A DNA stretch of 64,000 bases, from contig NZ_JYNL01000023.1 in the NCBI RefSeq assembly GCF_001044235.1, positions 169,662 to 233,661 on the forward strand, written 5' to 3'. Positions 18,239-26,582 of the stretch are shown piece by piece. The position numbers and the translations under genes were made by a program. A model generated the notes under the pieces. The model ran no database searches, was not told the DNA's origin, and saw nothing but the letters and a program-made list of their open reading frames with translations. Position 1 is the stretch's first letter, and each line of letters opens with the position of its first letter. The DNA comes from Mycolicibacterium chlorophenolicum. Lineage in GTDB: Bacteria > Actinomycetota > Actinomycetes > Mycobacteriales > Mycobacteriaceae.

Positions 18239-18871
18239 ATGCCGACGGTTCCGATGTTCCCGCTCGAGACGGCGATGCTGCCCGGCGAGGAGTTGCCGCT
18301 GCGGATCTTCGAGCCGCGGTATTCGGCGCTGGTGCAGGCGTGTCTGGCCGCCGACGACCCCGCCTTCGGGACGGTGCTGATCGAGGCGGGCCGCGAAGTC
18401 GGCGGCGGTGACAGTCGCAGCGACGTCGGCACGCTCGCCCACATCGTCGAATACGTCGAACTGGGCGAGGGCCGCTACGCCATGAAATGCGCGATACGGG
18501 AACGCTTTCGGGTCATCGAATGGCTGCCGGACGATCCGTATCCGCGGGCGGTGATCGAACTCTGGCCCGATGAGCCCGGAGCAGCGGTTACGGTCGACCA
18601 GATCCGCGACATCGAAGACCGGATGGTGGCGCTGTTCGAGCGGATCGCGTCGGCGCGGGGTGCGCAGGTGAATGCGCGCGACATCGTGCACGGCGCCGAC
18701 GAGTCGGGTGATGCGGCGATGTGGTTGTACGCGTTGACAGCCCGGCTGCCGATGGGGCAGGCCGACCGGTACTCGGTGCTGGCCGCTCCGACTGCGGCCG
18801 ACCGGGTGTCCGCGCTCTCGGAGGCCGTTGACACCGTCACCGCGATGGTGGAGTTCCAGCTCTCGGAGTGA
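18239..18871 (+). CDS. stand-alone LON substrate-binding-domain protein
   Basis: This is a 210-residue protein consisting only of the LON N-terminal (substrate-binding) domain: it starts MPTVPMFPLETAMLPGEELPLRIFEPRY, the typical opening strand pair, and has no AAA or protease domain. It is the homologue of Rv0434. Such single-domain proteins may act as adaptors or substrate sensors, but no activity is established. ATG 18239 overlaps nothing but follows the ligase TGA by 2 nt. It ends 10 bp before the convergent methyltransferase gene. Confidence 0.9.
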   Translation: MPTVPMFPLETAMLPGEELPLRIFEPRYSALVQACLAADDPAFGTVLIEAGREVGGGDSRSDVGTLAHIVEYVELGEGRYAMKCAIRERFRVIEWLPDDPYPRAVIELWPDEPGAAVTVDQIRDIEDRMVALFERIASARGAQVNARDIVHGADESGDAAMWLYALTARLPMGQADRYSVLAAPTAADRVSALSEAVDTVTAMVEFQLSE

Positions 18872-18881
18872 GCTGCCTGCC

Positions 18882-19616
18882 TCAGAGCAGCTTGCCTTGG
18901 ACGAAGACGTACGGCGGGATCGTGACGTCGCCGTCGACGGCCCGGTGGTAGCGGTGCATCACGTCGCGCACGTCGACCGACGTCGCCTCCCAGTGATTGC
19001 AGCACAACCATTGCGACACATCGGGATCGGTCGCTGCCTCGACGGCGATCCGGGTTCCCCGCGCGCTGTAGAGGGCGATCTCGGAGAGCAGCGCGTCCTG
19101 CGCCTCGGCGGACAGTTCGGGCAGCACCCCTTCGATCGACCACGCCGTCGGCTCCAGGTGGTCGAAGCCGGCCGCCTGCAGCGCGCGCGGCCAGTCCTCG
19201 CCCGACTCCACCGGCACCGGCATGTATTTGGCGCCCAGCTGCGCGTCGGAGGCGTCCATCGTCGCGGCCTTCAGCGCCAGCACCGTCGGTTCGTCGACGT
19301 CGAAGATCGCCGTGTCGCTGAGCCACGGCAACCGCCAGGGGCGGGTGTCCAGGCCGGCGCCCAGGATCACGACCTGCGAGACGCCGCCCGCACTGGCGGA
19401 CAGCAGGTAGTCGTCGAACCACTTCGTGCGTGCTGCGGCGTAGTCCGCGCCGGCGCAGGGCCGGCCGCTCGGCAGCGCCGCCCCGGCGGCCTCGACCAGC
19501 AGGCGCGCATACGGATCGGTGAACAAGGGTTGTTCGCAGTCGTTCTCCCACGCCCGCACCATCGCGACGCCGAGCGCCCTGTGGTACCCGGGGCTGTCAG
19601 CGTCGTGGCGAATCAT
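18882..19616 (-). CDS. SAM-dependent methyltransferase, LCM/PPM1-like mycobacterial family
   Basis: This is a 244-residue enzyme of the leucine carboxyl methyltransferase-like family, multicopy in mycobacteria. The SAM-binding core reads VVILGAGLDTRPWRLPW followed by IFDVDEPTVLALK. It is shorter than the ~300-residue paralogues: the usual N-terminal segment before the core is reduced to MIRHDADSPGYHRALG. The ATG used (19614-19616) lies 20 nt inside mrpG, so it is probably the last cistron of the mrp operon; an upstream start at 19649 is possible. Substrate unknown; its attachment to a cation-antiporter operon is unexplained. Confidence 0.82.
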   Translation of the reverse strand: MIRHDADSPGYHRALGVAMVRAWENDCEQPLFTDPYARLLVEAAGAALPSGRPCAGADYAAARTKWFDDYLLSASAGGVSQVVILGAGLDTRPWRLPWLSDTAIFDVDEPTVLALKAATMDASDAQLGAKYMPVPVESGEDWPRALQAAGFDHLEPTAWSIEGVLPELSAEAQDALLSEIALYSARGTRIAVEAATDPDVSQWLCCNHWEATSVDVRDVMHRYHRAVDGDVTIPPYVFVQGKLL

Positions 19617-19965
19617 GGTCGCCGGATTCCCGATCGTCGGCCAAACCATGCATCTCGTCGGTGGTCATCAGATCGTCGCGGATGTTCTGCTCACGGTAGG
19701 CGAGCTGACCGACCCGATTCGCGATCACCGGCGCGGTGATCGCGGTGAACAGTCCCGTCAGGATCAGCATGCCGACGTCCACGTGACCGCGCAGCCGCAG
19801 CGCCGCGCCCAGCAACACCAGCAGCAGCCCGAGCACCTGCGGTTTGGTGGCCGCGTGCATCCGCGACAACGTGTCGGGGAAGCGGACCACGCCGATCGCC
19901 GCGGTCAGCGCCAGGGCCGACCCGGCGAGGATCAGCACCGCGGCGACGATGTCGAAGGCGTTCAC
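19597..19965 (-). CDS. mrpG: Mrp Na+/H+ antiporter subunit G
   Basis: This is a 122-residue membrane protein with three hydrophobic segments, starting at GTG 19963-19965 in a GTGA overlap with mrpF. The sequence AAIGVVRFPDTLSRMHAATKPQVLGLLL is the MnhG/PhaG signature (DxxxRxHAxTK core). MrpG is the last structural subunit of the hetero-oligomeric secondary Na+(K+)/H+ antiporter and is needed for complex assembly. A hydrophilic tail of about 30 residues (NIRDDLMTTDEMHGLADDRE) extends beyond the membrane domain. The methyltransferase gene begins within its last codons. Confidence 0.94.
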   Translation of the reverse strand: MNAFDIVAAVLILAGSALALTAAIGVVRFPDTLSRMHAATKPQVLGLLLVLLGAALRLRGHVDVGMLILTGLFTAITAPVIANRVGQLAYREQNIRDDLMTTDEMHGLADDRESGDHDSPRR

Positions 19966-20249
19966 CGGTGCCGTCCCTTCTGCGCAGGGTCGTCGACGTC
20001 GGGCACGCGGAATCGGGCGACGCTGACCGAGCCCACGAAGGTGATCAACGCCAACGCGGTCAGGCTGTAGGTGACCGTGGTGTCCAGGCTGAACGCCGCC
20101 CAGGTGCCGATCGCGCACATCGCCACGGCGACAAGGGTGTCCAACGCCACCAGCCGGTCGAGCGTGGTGGGTCCGAGCAGCATGCGGAACATGGTGGCCA
20201 GCGCGGCGGCCGACAGCATCGCGCCGGCGACGATCCAGACGACGGTCAC
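19962..20249 (-). CDS. mrpF: Mrp Na+/H+ antiporter subunit F
   Basis: This is a 95-residue, three-helix membrane subunit with GTG start 20247-20249 (GTGA overlap with mrpE). It contains MLLGPTTLDRLVALDTLVAVAM, the MnhF/PhaF signature (GPTxxDRxxAxD). Its length is normal. It overlaps mrpG by 4 nt at the other end, so E, F and G should be made in fixed ratio by translational coupling. Confidence 0.94.
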   Translation of the reverse strand: MTVVWIVAGAMLSAAALATMFRMLLGPTTLDRLVALDTLVAVAMCAIGTWAAFSLDTTVTYSLTALALITFVGSVSVARFRVPDVDDPAQKGRHR

Positions 20250-20782
20250 GAGGTGGCCTCCTTCTCCGCGGCCGGCCGCCAGTCCGCGTCCCGCTCGAAC
20301 GAGGCGACCAGCAGCTTCTGCAGGCCCGCCACCTGCCGGTAGAACCGTTGCACCGTGCGTTCGGATCCCACGTCGAGCACGTGCACGTAGATCATCCGCC
20401 GGGGCTGGTCGATCTCCAGCACGATGGTGCCCGGGGTCAGGTTGATGATGTTGACCGCCAGCACCAGCACGAGGTCGGACTTCACCGCCAGGTGCGCGCG
20501 CAGCACCGCAGTCAGCGGGGGAGGCCCCGGTTTCAGCGCCAGCGCCGCGACCTGCACCGACGAGGCCAGCAGGTAGTAGATGACGGTCAGCACGAGGCGC
20601 AGCAGCGGAATCGGGTGCAGCCGCCCCTCGACCGGAACCGGTGGCAGCGGCAGCAGCAGCGTCACCACCAGGGCGACCACCAGACCGGACAGGATGTTGG
20701 CCGCAGACACGGTGCCCCACAACAACACCCACACCAGGATCAGCCAGCACACCATCCAGATCCGCAGCGCCAGGGTCCTCAC
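20246..20782 (-). CDS. mrpE: Mrp Na+/H+ antiporter subunit E
   Basis: This is a 178-residue subunit with GTG start 20780-20782, overlapping the mrpD stop by 4 nt. It has an N-terminal membrane pair, then the MnhE core VLAVNIINLTPGTIVLEID (about 103-121) and a cytoplasmic YVHVLDVGSERTVQRFYRQVAGLQ region. The C-terminal ~30 residues (FERDADWRPAAEKEATS) are a hydrophilic extension. MrpE is a small structural subunit of the antiporter complex. Confidence 0.94.
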   Translation of the reverse strand: MRTLALRIWMVCWLILVWVLLWGTVSAANILSGLVVALVVTLLLPLPPVPVEGRLHPIPLLRLVLTVIYYLLASSVQVAALALKPGPPPLTAVLRAHLAVKSDLVLVLAVNIINLTPGTIVLEIDQPRRMIYVHVLDVGSERTVQRFYRQVAGLQKLLVASFERDADWRPAAEKEATS

Positions 20783-22398
20783 CTCGGCACCTCCCCGAGC
20801 ACCGCGGTGATGTACTGCCCGCGGTCGAGCACCTCGGCCGCGGCGCGGTCGCTGTAGGCGAAGATCGGCCCGGCGGCGACGGTCAGCGTCAACCCGACGG
20901 CGATCAGCGCGCCCGTCGGGATGAGCATGCCGATCGGCATCCGGCCCACGTCGTCGCGGTCGACGAACTCGATGTCCACCGAGTCCTCCGGGTCGTCGAG
21001 GAGCACCGTCGGTGCGCCGCCGGACAGGTGCCCTTCGGGCGCATCCTTGCGGGACCGCCAGAACGCCTTCGTCCATACCCGCGCGATGACGTAGAGCGTG
21101 AGCAGGCTGGTGATGACACTGCCGGCGACCAGCATCCAGGCCAGTACCGAGCCGGACTCCGACCCGGCCTCGAGCAGCGCCACCTTGCCGATGAACCCCG
21201 AGAACGGGGGAATGCCACCGAGATTCAGGGCCGGTACGACGAACACGAACGCCAGCACCGGGCTCGCGGCGGCGAGCCCGCCGAGCCGCTCCAGCGTCGA
21301 CGCCCCCGCCTGCCGTTCGATCAGTCCGACGACCAGGAACAGGGTGGTCTGCACGAGGATGTGGTGAGCGACGTAGTAGATGGCGCCCGACATGCCCAAT
21401 TGGGTGGACAGCGCGATGCCGAACACCATGTAGCCGATGTGGCTGACCAGGGTGAAGGACAGCAGCCGCTTGATGTCGCTCTGGGCGATGGCGCCGAGGA
21501 TGCCCATCAGCATCGTCGCGAGCCCGGCGACCAGCAGCACGTTGTCTAAGGCGCCGCCGGGGAAGAGCAGCGAATGGGCCCGGATGATCGCATACACACC
21601 GACTTTGGTGAGCAGGCCGGCGAACACGGCGGTGACCGGGGCCGGTGCGGTGGGGTAGGAGTCGGGCAACCACGTCGACAGCGGGAACACCGCAGCTTTG
21701 ATGCCGAACGCCACCAGCAGCACCGCGAACAGCGCGGTCCGTGTCCCCTCGGAGACGCCGTCGAGGCGCACCGACAGCTCGGCCATGTTCAGCGTTCCGG
21801 TGGTGGCGTACACCAGCGCAATGCCGAACAGGAACACCAGCGACGACACCATCGAGACCATCACGTAGGAGATGCCCGCCCGCACCCGTTCCCGGCTCGC
21901 GCCGATCGTCAGCAGCACGAAGCTCGCGTTGAGCAGCACCTCGAAGCCGACGAAGAGGTTGAACAGGTCACCGGCCAGGAAGGCCATGAACACACCCGCC
22001 GACAGCACCAGGTAGGTGGGCAGGAAGATCGACACGGGCTGCCGGCCGTCGCCGTCCCGGATGCCCTGCCCGATGGCGTAGAAGACGACGGCGAGCAGCA
22101 CGATCGAGGACACGACGAGCATCAGCGCCGACAATCGGTCCACCACCAGCGTGATGCCCAGCGGTCCCATGCCCGGTTCGGTCGGCCCCCAGCCACCGAC
22201 CTGCAGGGCGATGGTGCCGTCGCGATCGGCGAGGTACACCAGCATCGCCGAGACGACGAGCACCACCGACAGTGCCAGCACCGCGATGCCACGCTGCAGG
22301 CGCGGCTTGCGGCCCGCCAGCAAGGTGACCGCCGCCGCCAGCATCGGCACCAGCACGGGCAGCGGGGTCAGCACCGCGGCGAGATGACCGCCGATCAT
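20779..22398 (-). CDS. mrpD: Mrp Na+/H+ antiporter subunit D
   Basis: This is a 539-residue polytopic subunit homologous to NuoM/N of complex I and thought to carry part of the proton/cation path. About 14 hydrophobic segments are visible. The proton-antiporter M domain includes LFVGFEVLLNASFVLL with the key Glu (near residue 140), an internal Lys-bearing segment in GIKAAVFPLSTWLPDSYPTAPAPVTAVFAGLLTKVG (about 225-260) and an AQSDIKRLLSFTLVSHIGYM segment. The ATG overlaps the mrpC TGA by 4 nt. Length is at the upper end for MrpD because of a hydrophilic C-terminal insert near GGAPTVLLDDPEDSVDIEF. Confidence 0.95.
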   Translation of the reverse strand: MIGGHLAAVLTPLPVLVPMLAAAVTLLAGRKPRLQRGIAVLALSVVLVVSAMLVYLADRDGTIALQVGGWGPTEPGMGPLGITLVVDRLSALMLVVSSIVLLAVVFYAIGQGIRDGDGRQPVSIFLPTYLVLSAGVFMAFLAGDLFNLFVGFEVLLNASFVLLTIGASRERVRAGISYVMVSMVSSLVFLFGIALVYATTGTLNMAELSVRLDGVSEGTRTALFAVLLVAFGIKAAVFPLSTWLPDSYPTAPAPVTAVFAGLLTKVGVYAIIRAHSLLFPGGALDNVLLVAGLATMLMGILGAIAQSDIKRLLSFTLVSHIGYMVFGIALSTQLGMSGAIYYVAHHILVQTTLFLVVGLIERQAGASTLERLGGLAAASPVLAFVFVVPALNLGGIPPFSGFIGKVALLEAGSESGSVLAWMLVAGSVITSLLTLYVIARVWTKAFWRSRKDAPEGHLSGGAPTVLLDDPEDSVDIEFVDRDDVGRMPIGMLIPTGALIAVGLTLTVAAGPIFAYSDRAAAEVLDRGQYITAVLGEVPR

Positions 22399-22865
22399 CG
22401 TGACCCCTCGTATCCCGGCAGCGCGTCCAGCTCGTCGGGCAGGTCGGTGTCGCGGGTGCGGTCGGGTTCCAGACGGCCTTCCAACTCCTCGCCGACCTCG
22501 GTGCCGGACTGCTGGGACACCCTGATGTCCTCGGGGTCGTTGCTCACTTCTTCGCGGGTGTTCAGCCGGTAGGACCGGTAGGTCAGCGCCAGCACGAACG
22601 CCGCGACACCCATCGTGATCACGATGGCCGTGAGAATCAGGCCCTGCGCCAGCGGATCTGCCGTCGTCGTGTCGCCGGCACTGGAACGGCCACGCACCGG
22701 GGGATTGCCCGACGGTCCGCCCACGGTGAGGATCAGCAGATTGATCGCGTTGCCGATCAGCAACAGCCCCAGCAACATTCGGGTCAGGTGCCGTTCCAGC
22801 AACAGGTACACCCCGGCGGTGGTGAGCCCGCCGATGATGGCCAACGGGACCAGGTATGTCGTCAT
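22395..22865 (-). CDS. mrpC: Mrp Na+/H+ antiporter subunit C
   Basis: This is a 156-residue NuoK-like subunit with three membrane segments; RMLLGLLLIGNAINLLIL and DPLAQGLILTAIVITMGVAAF are the MnhC/NuoK signatures. Residues after ~115 form an acidic, hydrophilic tail (SNDPEDIRVSQQSGTEVGEE) not needed for the fold and longer than in the Bacillus protein. It overlaps mrpA by 4 nt (ATGA) and mrpD by 4 nt. Confidence 0.95.
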   Translation of the reverse strand: MTTYLVPLAIIGGLTTAGVYLLLERHLTRMLLGLLLIGNAINLLILTVGGPSGNPPVRGRSSAGDTTTADPLAQGLILTAIVITMGVAAFVLALTYRSYRLNTREEVSNDPEDIRVSQQSGTEVGEELEGRLEPDRTRDTDLPDELDALPGYEGSR

Positions 22866-25747
22866 CGTGCCTTGCCCAACTCCTCGTCGATCCGCGCCCC
22901 GAGGCTGCGTAGCACGTCGAGAACCAGGCCGACGACGATCAGGTACACGCCCATGTCGAAGAACAGCGCGGTGACGAACTTGACCGTGCCCAGTACCGGG
23001 ACCTCGAACTCGATCAGCGCCGACGACAGGACGGGGGCGCCCGCCAGCAGCGACGCGGCCGCCGTGCCGGCCGAGAGCATCAGCCCGGCGCCGAGGATCT
23101 TGCCGGCGTCGAAGGGCAGCGCCTCACCGAGTTCGTAGCGGCCGCCGGCCAGATAGCGCAGCACCAGGGCGAGGCCGGCCATCAACCCGCCGGCGAACCC
23201 GCCGCCGGGGGTGTTGTGCCCGGCGAAGAAGAAGTAGGCCGACAGCACCATCATCACCGGGAAGATCAGCCGGGTGGCCACCTCGAGCACCAGGGAGCGG
23301 TTGCGCGGGTCGCGCAGTTCGCTGCCGCGCAGCCAGGTGACGTCACCGGCGGCGGGACTGTTGGTGGAGTAGACGGCGAGCTTGCCGATGTCGGGCTGAC
23401 CCGCGTCGCGCACGTCGGCGACGCGGGGCGCCGCCCCGAAGCGCCTGTTGCGGAACACCATCGACGCCACCCCGGTGGCAGCGACCAGCAGCACCGAGAT
23501 CTCGCCCAGGGTGTCCCAGGCGCGGATGTCGACCAGCAGCACGTTGACGGTGTTGCCGCCGTGGCCACGCAGGTAGGCCGCATCCGGCAGCAGGTCGGCG
23601 ATGGGTCGCCCGGACCGGGCCGCCATCGCGAACGCCGCCAGCGTGGTGACCGTCGCGCCGACGGCCACGGCCAGCGCGGCGCGCGGAACCCGGAACCGCC
23701 GGATGTCGGCGCCGCCCGTCTCGGCCGGCAGCACCCTCAGCACGAGCACGAACACCACCAACGTCAGCGTCTCCACCAGGAACTGCGTCAGCGCCAGGTC
23801 GGGTGCGCCGTGGAACGCGAAGATCACCCCGCATCCGTAACCGGTGACGCCGACGAGCAGCACCGCGGCCAGTCGGTTGCGCATCACCGTGGCGGCGAAC
23901 GCGGCAGCGAGCATCAGCACGCCGACCACCGCCTGCGGCGGCGACTCCCACAGCTCGAAGTGCGGCCGGTCGCGCGCCCCGAGCGCCAGCACAGACAGCG
24001 GAACCAGCACGAGAGTGGTCAGGATGACCGACTGCGTGGCCGGGATCGAGCCGCGCTGGGTGACCGCGGTCAACCGCACGGACATGATGTCGGCCCCGCG
24101 CAGCACCGCGTCGTAGATGCGGTCGGCGTTGGCCAGCGGCAGGAACCCGATCCGGGCCCGGCGAAGCCTCCCGCGGCTCACGTACACCGCGATACCTGCG
24201 CCGAGCACCACCAGCGACAGCAGCAGGGGCAGGTTCACGCCGTGCCAGAGAGCCAGGTGGTAGTCGGCGTCGTAGCCGGCCGGATCGGGCACCGTGTCGG
24301 CGTAGTCGCTCAGCACATGATCGAGGCCGGTGGGCCACAGCCCGAACAGCAACCCGGCGCCGGCCAGGATCGCGGGCGGAATGAGGAACAGCGTCTCGGG
24401 ACGGTGCATCTCGCTCACCCGGGTGCTCGGCTTCGGCAGACCCTTGCGGCCGAACGCGCCGAACACGAAGCGCAGGGTGTAGACCGTCGTCAGCACCGAA
24501 CCGCTGACGATGCCGGCGAGCACCAGCGGCGCCGCCGCGCCCAGGGTGGGGCTGTGCAACACGGTCTCGAAGTCGGCCTCTTTCGCGATGAACCCGAGGA
24601 ACGGCGGCAACGCGGCCATGCTCGCCGCGGCGCAGCAGGCGATGACCAGCAGCGGCCTGCTCCGGTCGCCGAGCCAGGCCAGCCTGCGGATGTCGCGGGT
24701 GCCGGTGGCGTGGTCGATGATGCCGACGACCATGAACAGCGCGGCCTTGAACATCGCGTGCGCACACAGCATCGCCAGACCGGCGAGCATCATCTCGCTG
24801 CCGCCGGCCCCGACCATCACCGTGATCAGGCCGAGCTGGCTGACCGTGCCGAACGCCAGGATCAGCTTGAGGTCGTACTCGCGCATCGCCCGCCACCCGG
24901 CGAGCAGCATGGTCAGCAGCCCGAGGGAGATGACGGTCGGCCGCCATTCCGGGGCGTCGGAGAACCCGGGGGTGAGCCGGGCGATCAGGTACACACCGGC
25001 CTTCACCATCGCGGCCGCGTGCAGGTACGCGCTGACCGGGGTGGGGGCGGCCATCGCGCCCGGCAGCCAGAAGTGCAGCGGCACGATCGCCGACTTCGAC
25101 AGCGCGCCGACGAGGATCAGCACCACCGCCACCGAGGCCGCGACCCCGGTGGGCGGATCGGCGACCAGCTCGGAGATCAGGAAGGTGCCGGCGCGGTTGC
25201 CGATCACGACGATGCCGACCAGCATCGCCAGCCCGCCCAGCGTCGTCACCAGCAGCGCCTGCGTCGCGGCCCGCCGGCTCGTCGCACGCTCGGCGTAGTG
25301 CCCCACCAGCAGGAACGACAGCACCGTCGTGATCTCCCAGAACACGTACAGCACGAGCATGTTGTCGCTGGTGACCAGGCCGAACATCGCGCCCGAGAAC
25401 GCGACCAGCTCGGCGGCGAAGCTGGGCAGCCGCTTCTCGGTGTGGCCGTCGTGGTGGTGGAAGTAATCGGCGCAGTAGAACAGCACCAGCGCCCCGACAC
25501 CGAGCACCAGCACGCTCATGATGGCCGCGAGCGCATCGAAGCGCAGCGTGATGTCCATCGACAGATCGGGCACCCACGGCACGGTGAGCCGCTGCCCGGG
25601 TCCGCTGCCCGGCCAGTGCCCGGCGACCCAGATCAGTGAGCCGAGCGGAACCAGCGCCAGCGGATAGAACGCGCGGCGGCCCCAGCGGTAGACGAGAACC
25701 GGCGCCAGCACGGTGGCCACTGCGTGCGCAGCGAGGATGGCGAGCAT
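22862..25747 (-). CDS. mrpA: Mrp Na+/H+ antiporter subunit A, fused to subunit B domain
   Basis: This 961-residue subunit is the largest of the antiporter and is related to NuoL. Residues 1-~510 form the NuoL-like proton channel with ENNMLVLYVFWEITTVLSFLLVGHY-type segment (seen as LYVFWEITTVLSFLL, key Glu near 140) and SKSAIVPLHFWLPGAMAAPTPVSAY (in part, key Lys near 223). The middle holds an MrpA-specific helical region, and the C-terminal ~150 residues are an MnhB domain (LIFPVMMVLSAYFFFAGHNTPGGGF, quoted by its start and HNTPGGGF). That A-B fusion explains why no separate mrpB gene exists. ATG 25747 has CGGAG upstream. A weak TAGACT -10-like box lies at 25805-25810 in the 95-bp gap after the TrkA gene. 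Confidence 0.95.
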   Translation of the reverse strand: MLAILAAHAVATVLAPVLVYRWGRRAFYPLALVPLGSLIWVAGHWPGSGPGQRLTVPWVPDLSMDITLRFDALAAIMSVLVLGVGALVLFYCADYFHHHDGHTEKRLPSFAAELVAFSGAMFGLVTSDNMLVLYVFWEITTVLSFLLVGHYAERATSRRAATQALLVTTLGGLAMLVGIVVIGNRAGTFLISELVADPPTGVAASVAVVLILVGALSKSAIVPLHFWLPGAMAAPTPVSAYLHAAAMVKAGVYLIARLTPGFSDAPEWRPTVISLGLLTMLLAGWRAMREYDLKLILAFGTVSQLGLITVMVGAGGSEMMLAGLAMLCAHAMFKAALFMVVGIIDHATGTRDIRRLAWLGDRSRPLLVIACCAAASMAALPPFLGFIAKEADFETVLHSPTLGAAAPLVLAGIVSGSVLTTVYTLRFVFGAFGRKGLPKPSTRVSEMHRPETLFLIPPAILAGAGLLFGLWPTGLDHVLSDYADTVPDPAGYDADYHLALWHGVNLPLLLSLVVLGAGIAVYVSRGRLRRARIGFLPLANADRIYDAVLRGADIMSVRLTAVTQRGSIPATQSVILTTLVLVPLSVLALGARDRPHFELWESPPQAVVGVLMLAAAFAATVMRNRLAAVLLVGVTGYGCGVIFAFHGAPDLALTQFLVETLTLVVFVLVLRVLPAETGGADIRRFRVPRAALAVAVGATVTTLAAFAMAARSGRPIADLLPDAAYLRGHGGNTVNVLLVDIRAWDTLGEISVLLVAATGVASMVFRNRRFGAAPRVADVRDAGQPDIGKLAVYSTNSPAAGDVTWLRGSELRDPRNRSLVLEVATRLIFPVMMVLSAYFFFAGHNTPGGGFAGGLMAGLALVLRYLAGGRYELGEALPFDAGKILGAGLMLSAGTAAASLLAGAPVLSSALIEFEVPVLGTVKFVTALFFDMGVYLIVVGLVLDVLRSLGARIDEELGKAR

Positions 25748-25842
25748 GGCTCCGTTTCGTCTCGGTCCGGGCGGTTTCGTCGTGGGGCGTCAGAGCCGCT
25801 GCCCAGTCTAGCGGGACGCGGCCGTCCGCCTCCCCGGCTGCG

Positions 25843-26526
25843 TCAGCGGCCGGTGACCATCACCTCGATGCGGTCCTCGCCATCGGGGCCGCAGACGAAC
25901 AGGATCTCGTCGCCGTCGCGCAGCACGTCGGTGGCCTCCGGGACGATCAGCCGGTTGCCGCGCAGCACCGTGACCAGAGCGCTGTCCCGCGGCATCGCCA
26001 GCTCGCCGACCCGCCGGCCGACCAGCGGGCTGCCCGGGGGCAGCGTGAACGAGGCGACGTTGGCGCTGCCTTCGCCGCGCAGTTCGCGGGGGCCTCGGCC
26101 CAGCGCCATCAGCCGCACCACGTGGCCGACGTCGATGGCGCCCTCGACGGCGGCGACCATGGCCACCGGTGTCGACACCGCGACGTCGATGCCCCAGCCG
26201 TCGGTGAACAGCCATTCGTTGCGCGCGTCGTTGATGCGGGCCACCACCCGGCCGATGCCGAACTCGCTCTTGGCCAGCAGCGCCATCGCCAGGTTCGCCT
26301 TGTCGTCGCCGGTGGCCGCGATCGCGACGTCGCAGATGTGCATCTCCGCCTCCTCGAGGGAGGACACCTCGCACGCGTCGGCCAGGAACCATTCCGCGCC
26401 GGGCACGGTCGCCGGCTCGTAGCGGTGGTACTCCTTCTCGATGAGCAGCACCTTGTGGCCGTAGTCGACCAACTCCTGGGCCACGGAGCGGCCGACCGCA
26501 CCGGCACCGGCTATCGCGATCCGCAT
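25843..26526 (-). CDS. TrkA/CeoC-type K+ uptake regulatory protein (RCK)
   Basis: This is a 227-residue cytoplasmic regulator of K+ transport with an N-terminal Rossmann RCK_N domain (MRIAIAGAGAVGRSVAQELV, then the adenine-ribose-binding Glu in LLIEKE, and AIAATGDDKANLAMALLAK) and a C-terminal RCK_C domain (from about 145, ending DGDEILFVCGPDG). The opening closely resembles mycobacterial CeoC (Rv2692). No TrkH/TrkG-type channel gene lies beside it; its neighbours are the mrp operon downstream and a divergent NhaP-like antiporter, so it may gate one of these or a distant channel. It starts 56 bp from the divergent gene. Confidence 0.9.
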   Translation of the reverse strand: MRIAIAGAGAVGRSVAQELVDYGHKVLLIEKEYHRYEPATVPGAEWFLADACEVSSLEEAEMHICDVAIAATGDDKANLAMALLAKSEFGIGRVVARINDARNEWLFTDGWGIDVAVSTPVAMVAAVEGAIDVGHVVRLMALGRGPRELRGEGSANVASFTLPPGSPLVGRRVGELAMPRDSALVTVLRGNRLIVPEATDVLRDGDEILFVCGPDGEDRIEVMVTGR

Positions 26527-26582
26527 AGAAGTGACTGTGCTGATTTACTGACAGCGACACAAGTGCCTGCAGCGAGGAAACA

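Noticed and set aside
23216-25639. An 807-codon open frame on the plus strand opposite mrpA
   Set aside because: It is a GC-rich antisense shadow of mrpA: its product is an Arg/Gly/His/Gln-rich string with no domain, while the minus strand has a full-length MrpA.
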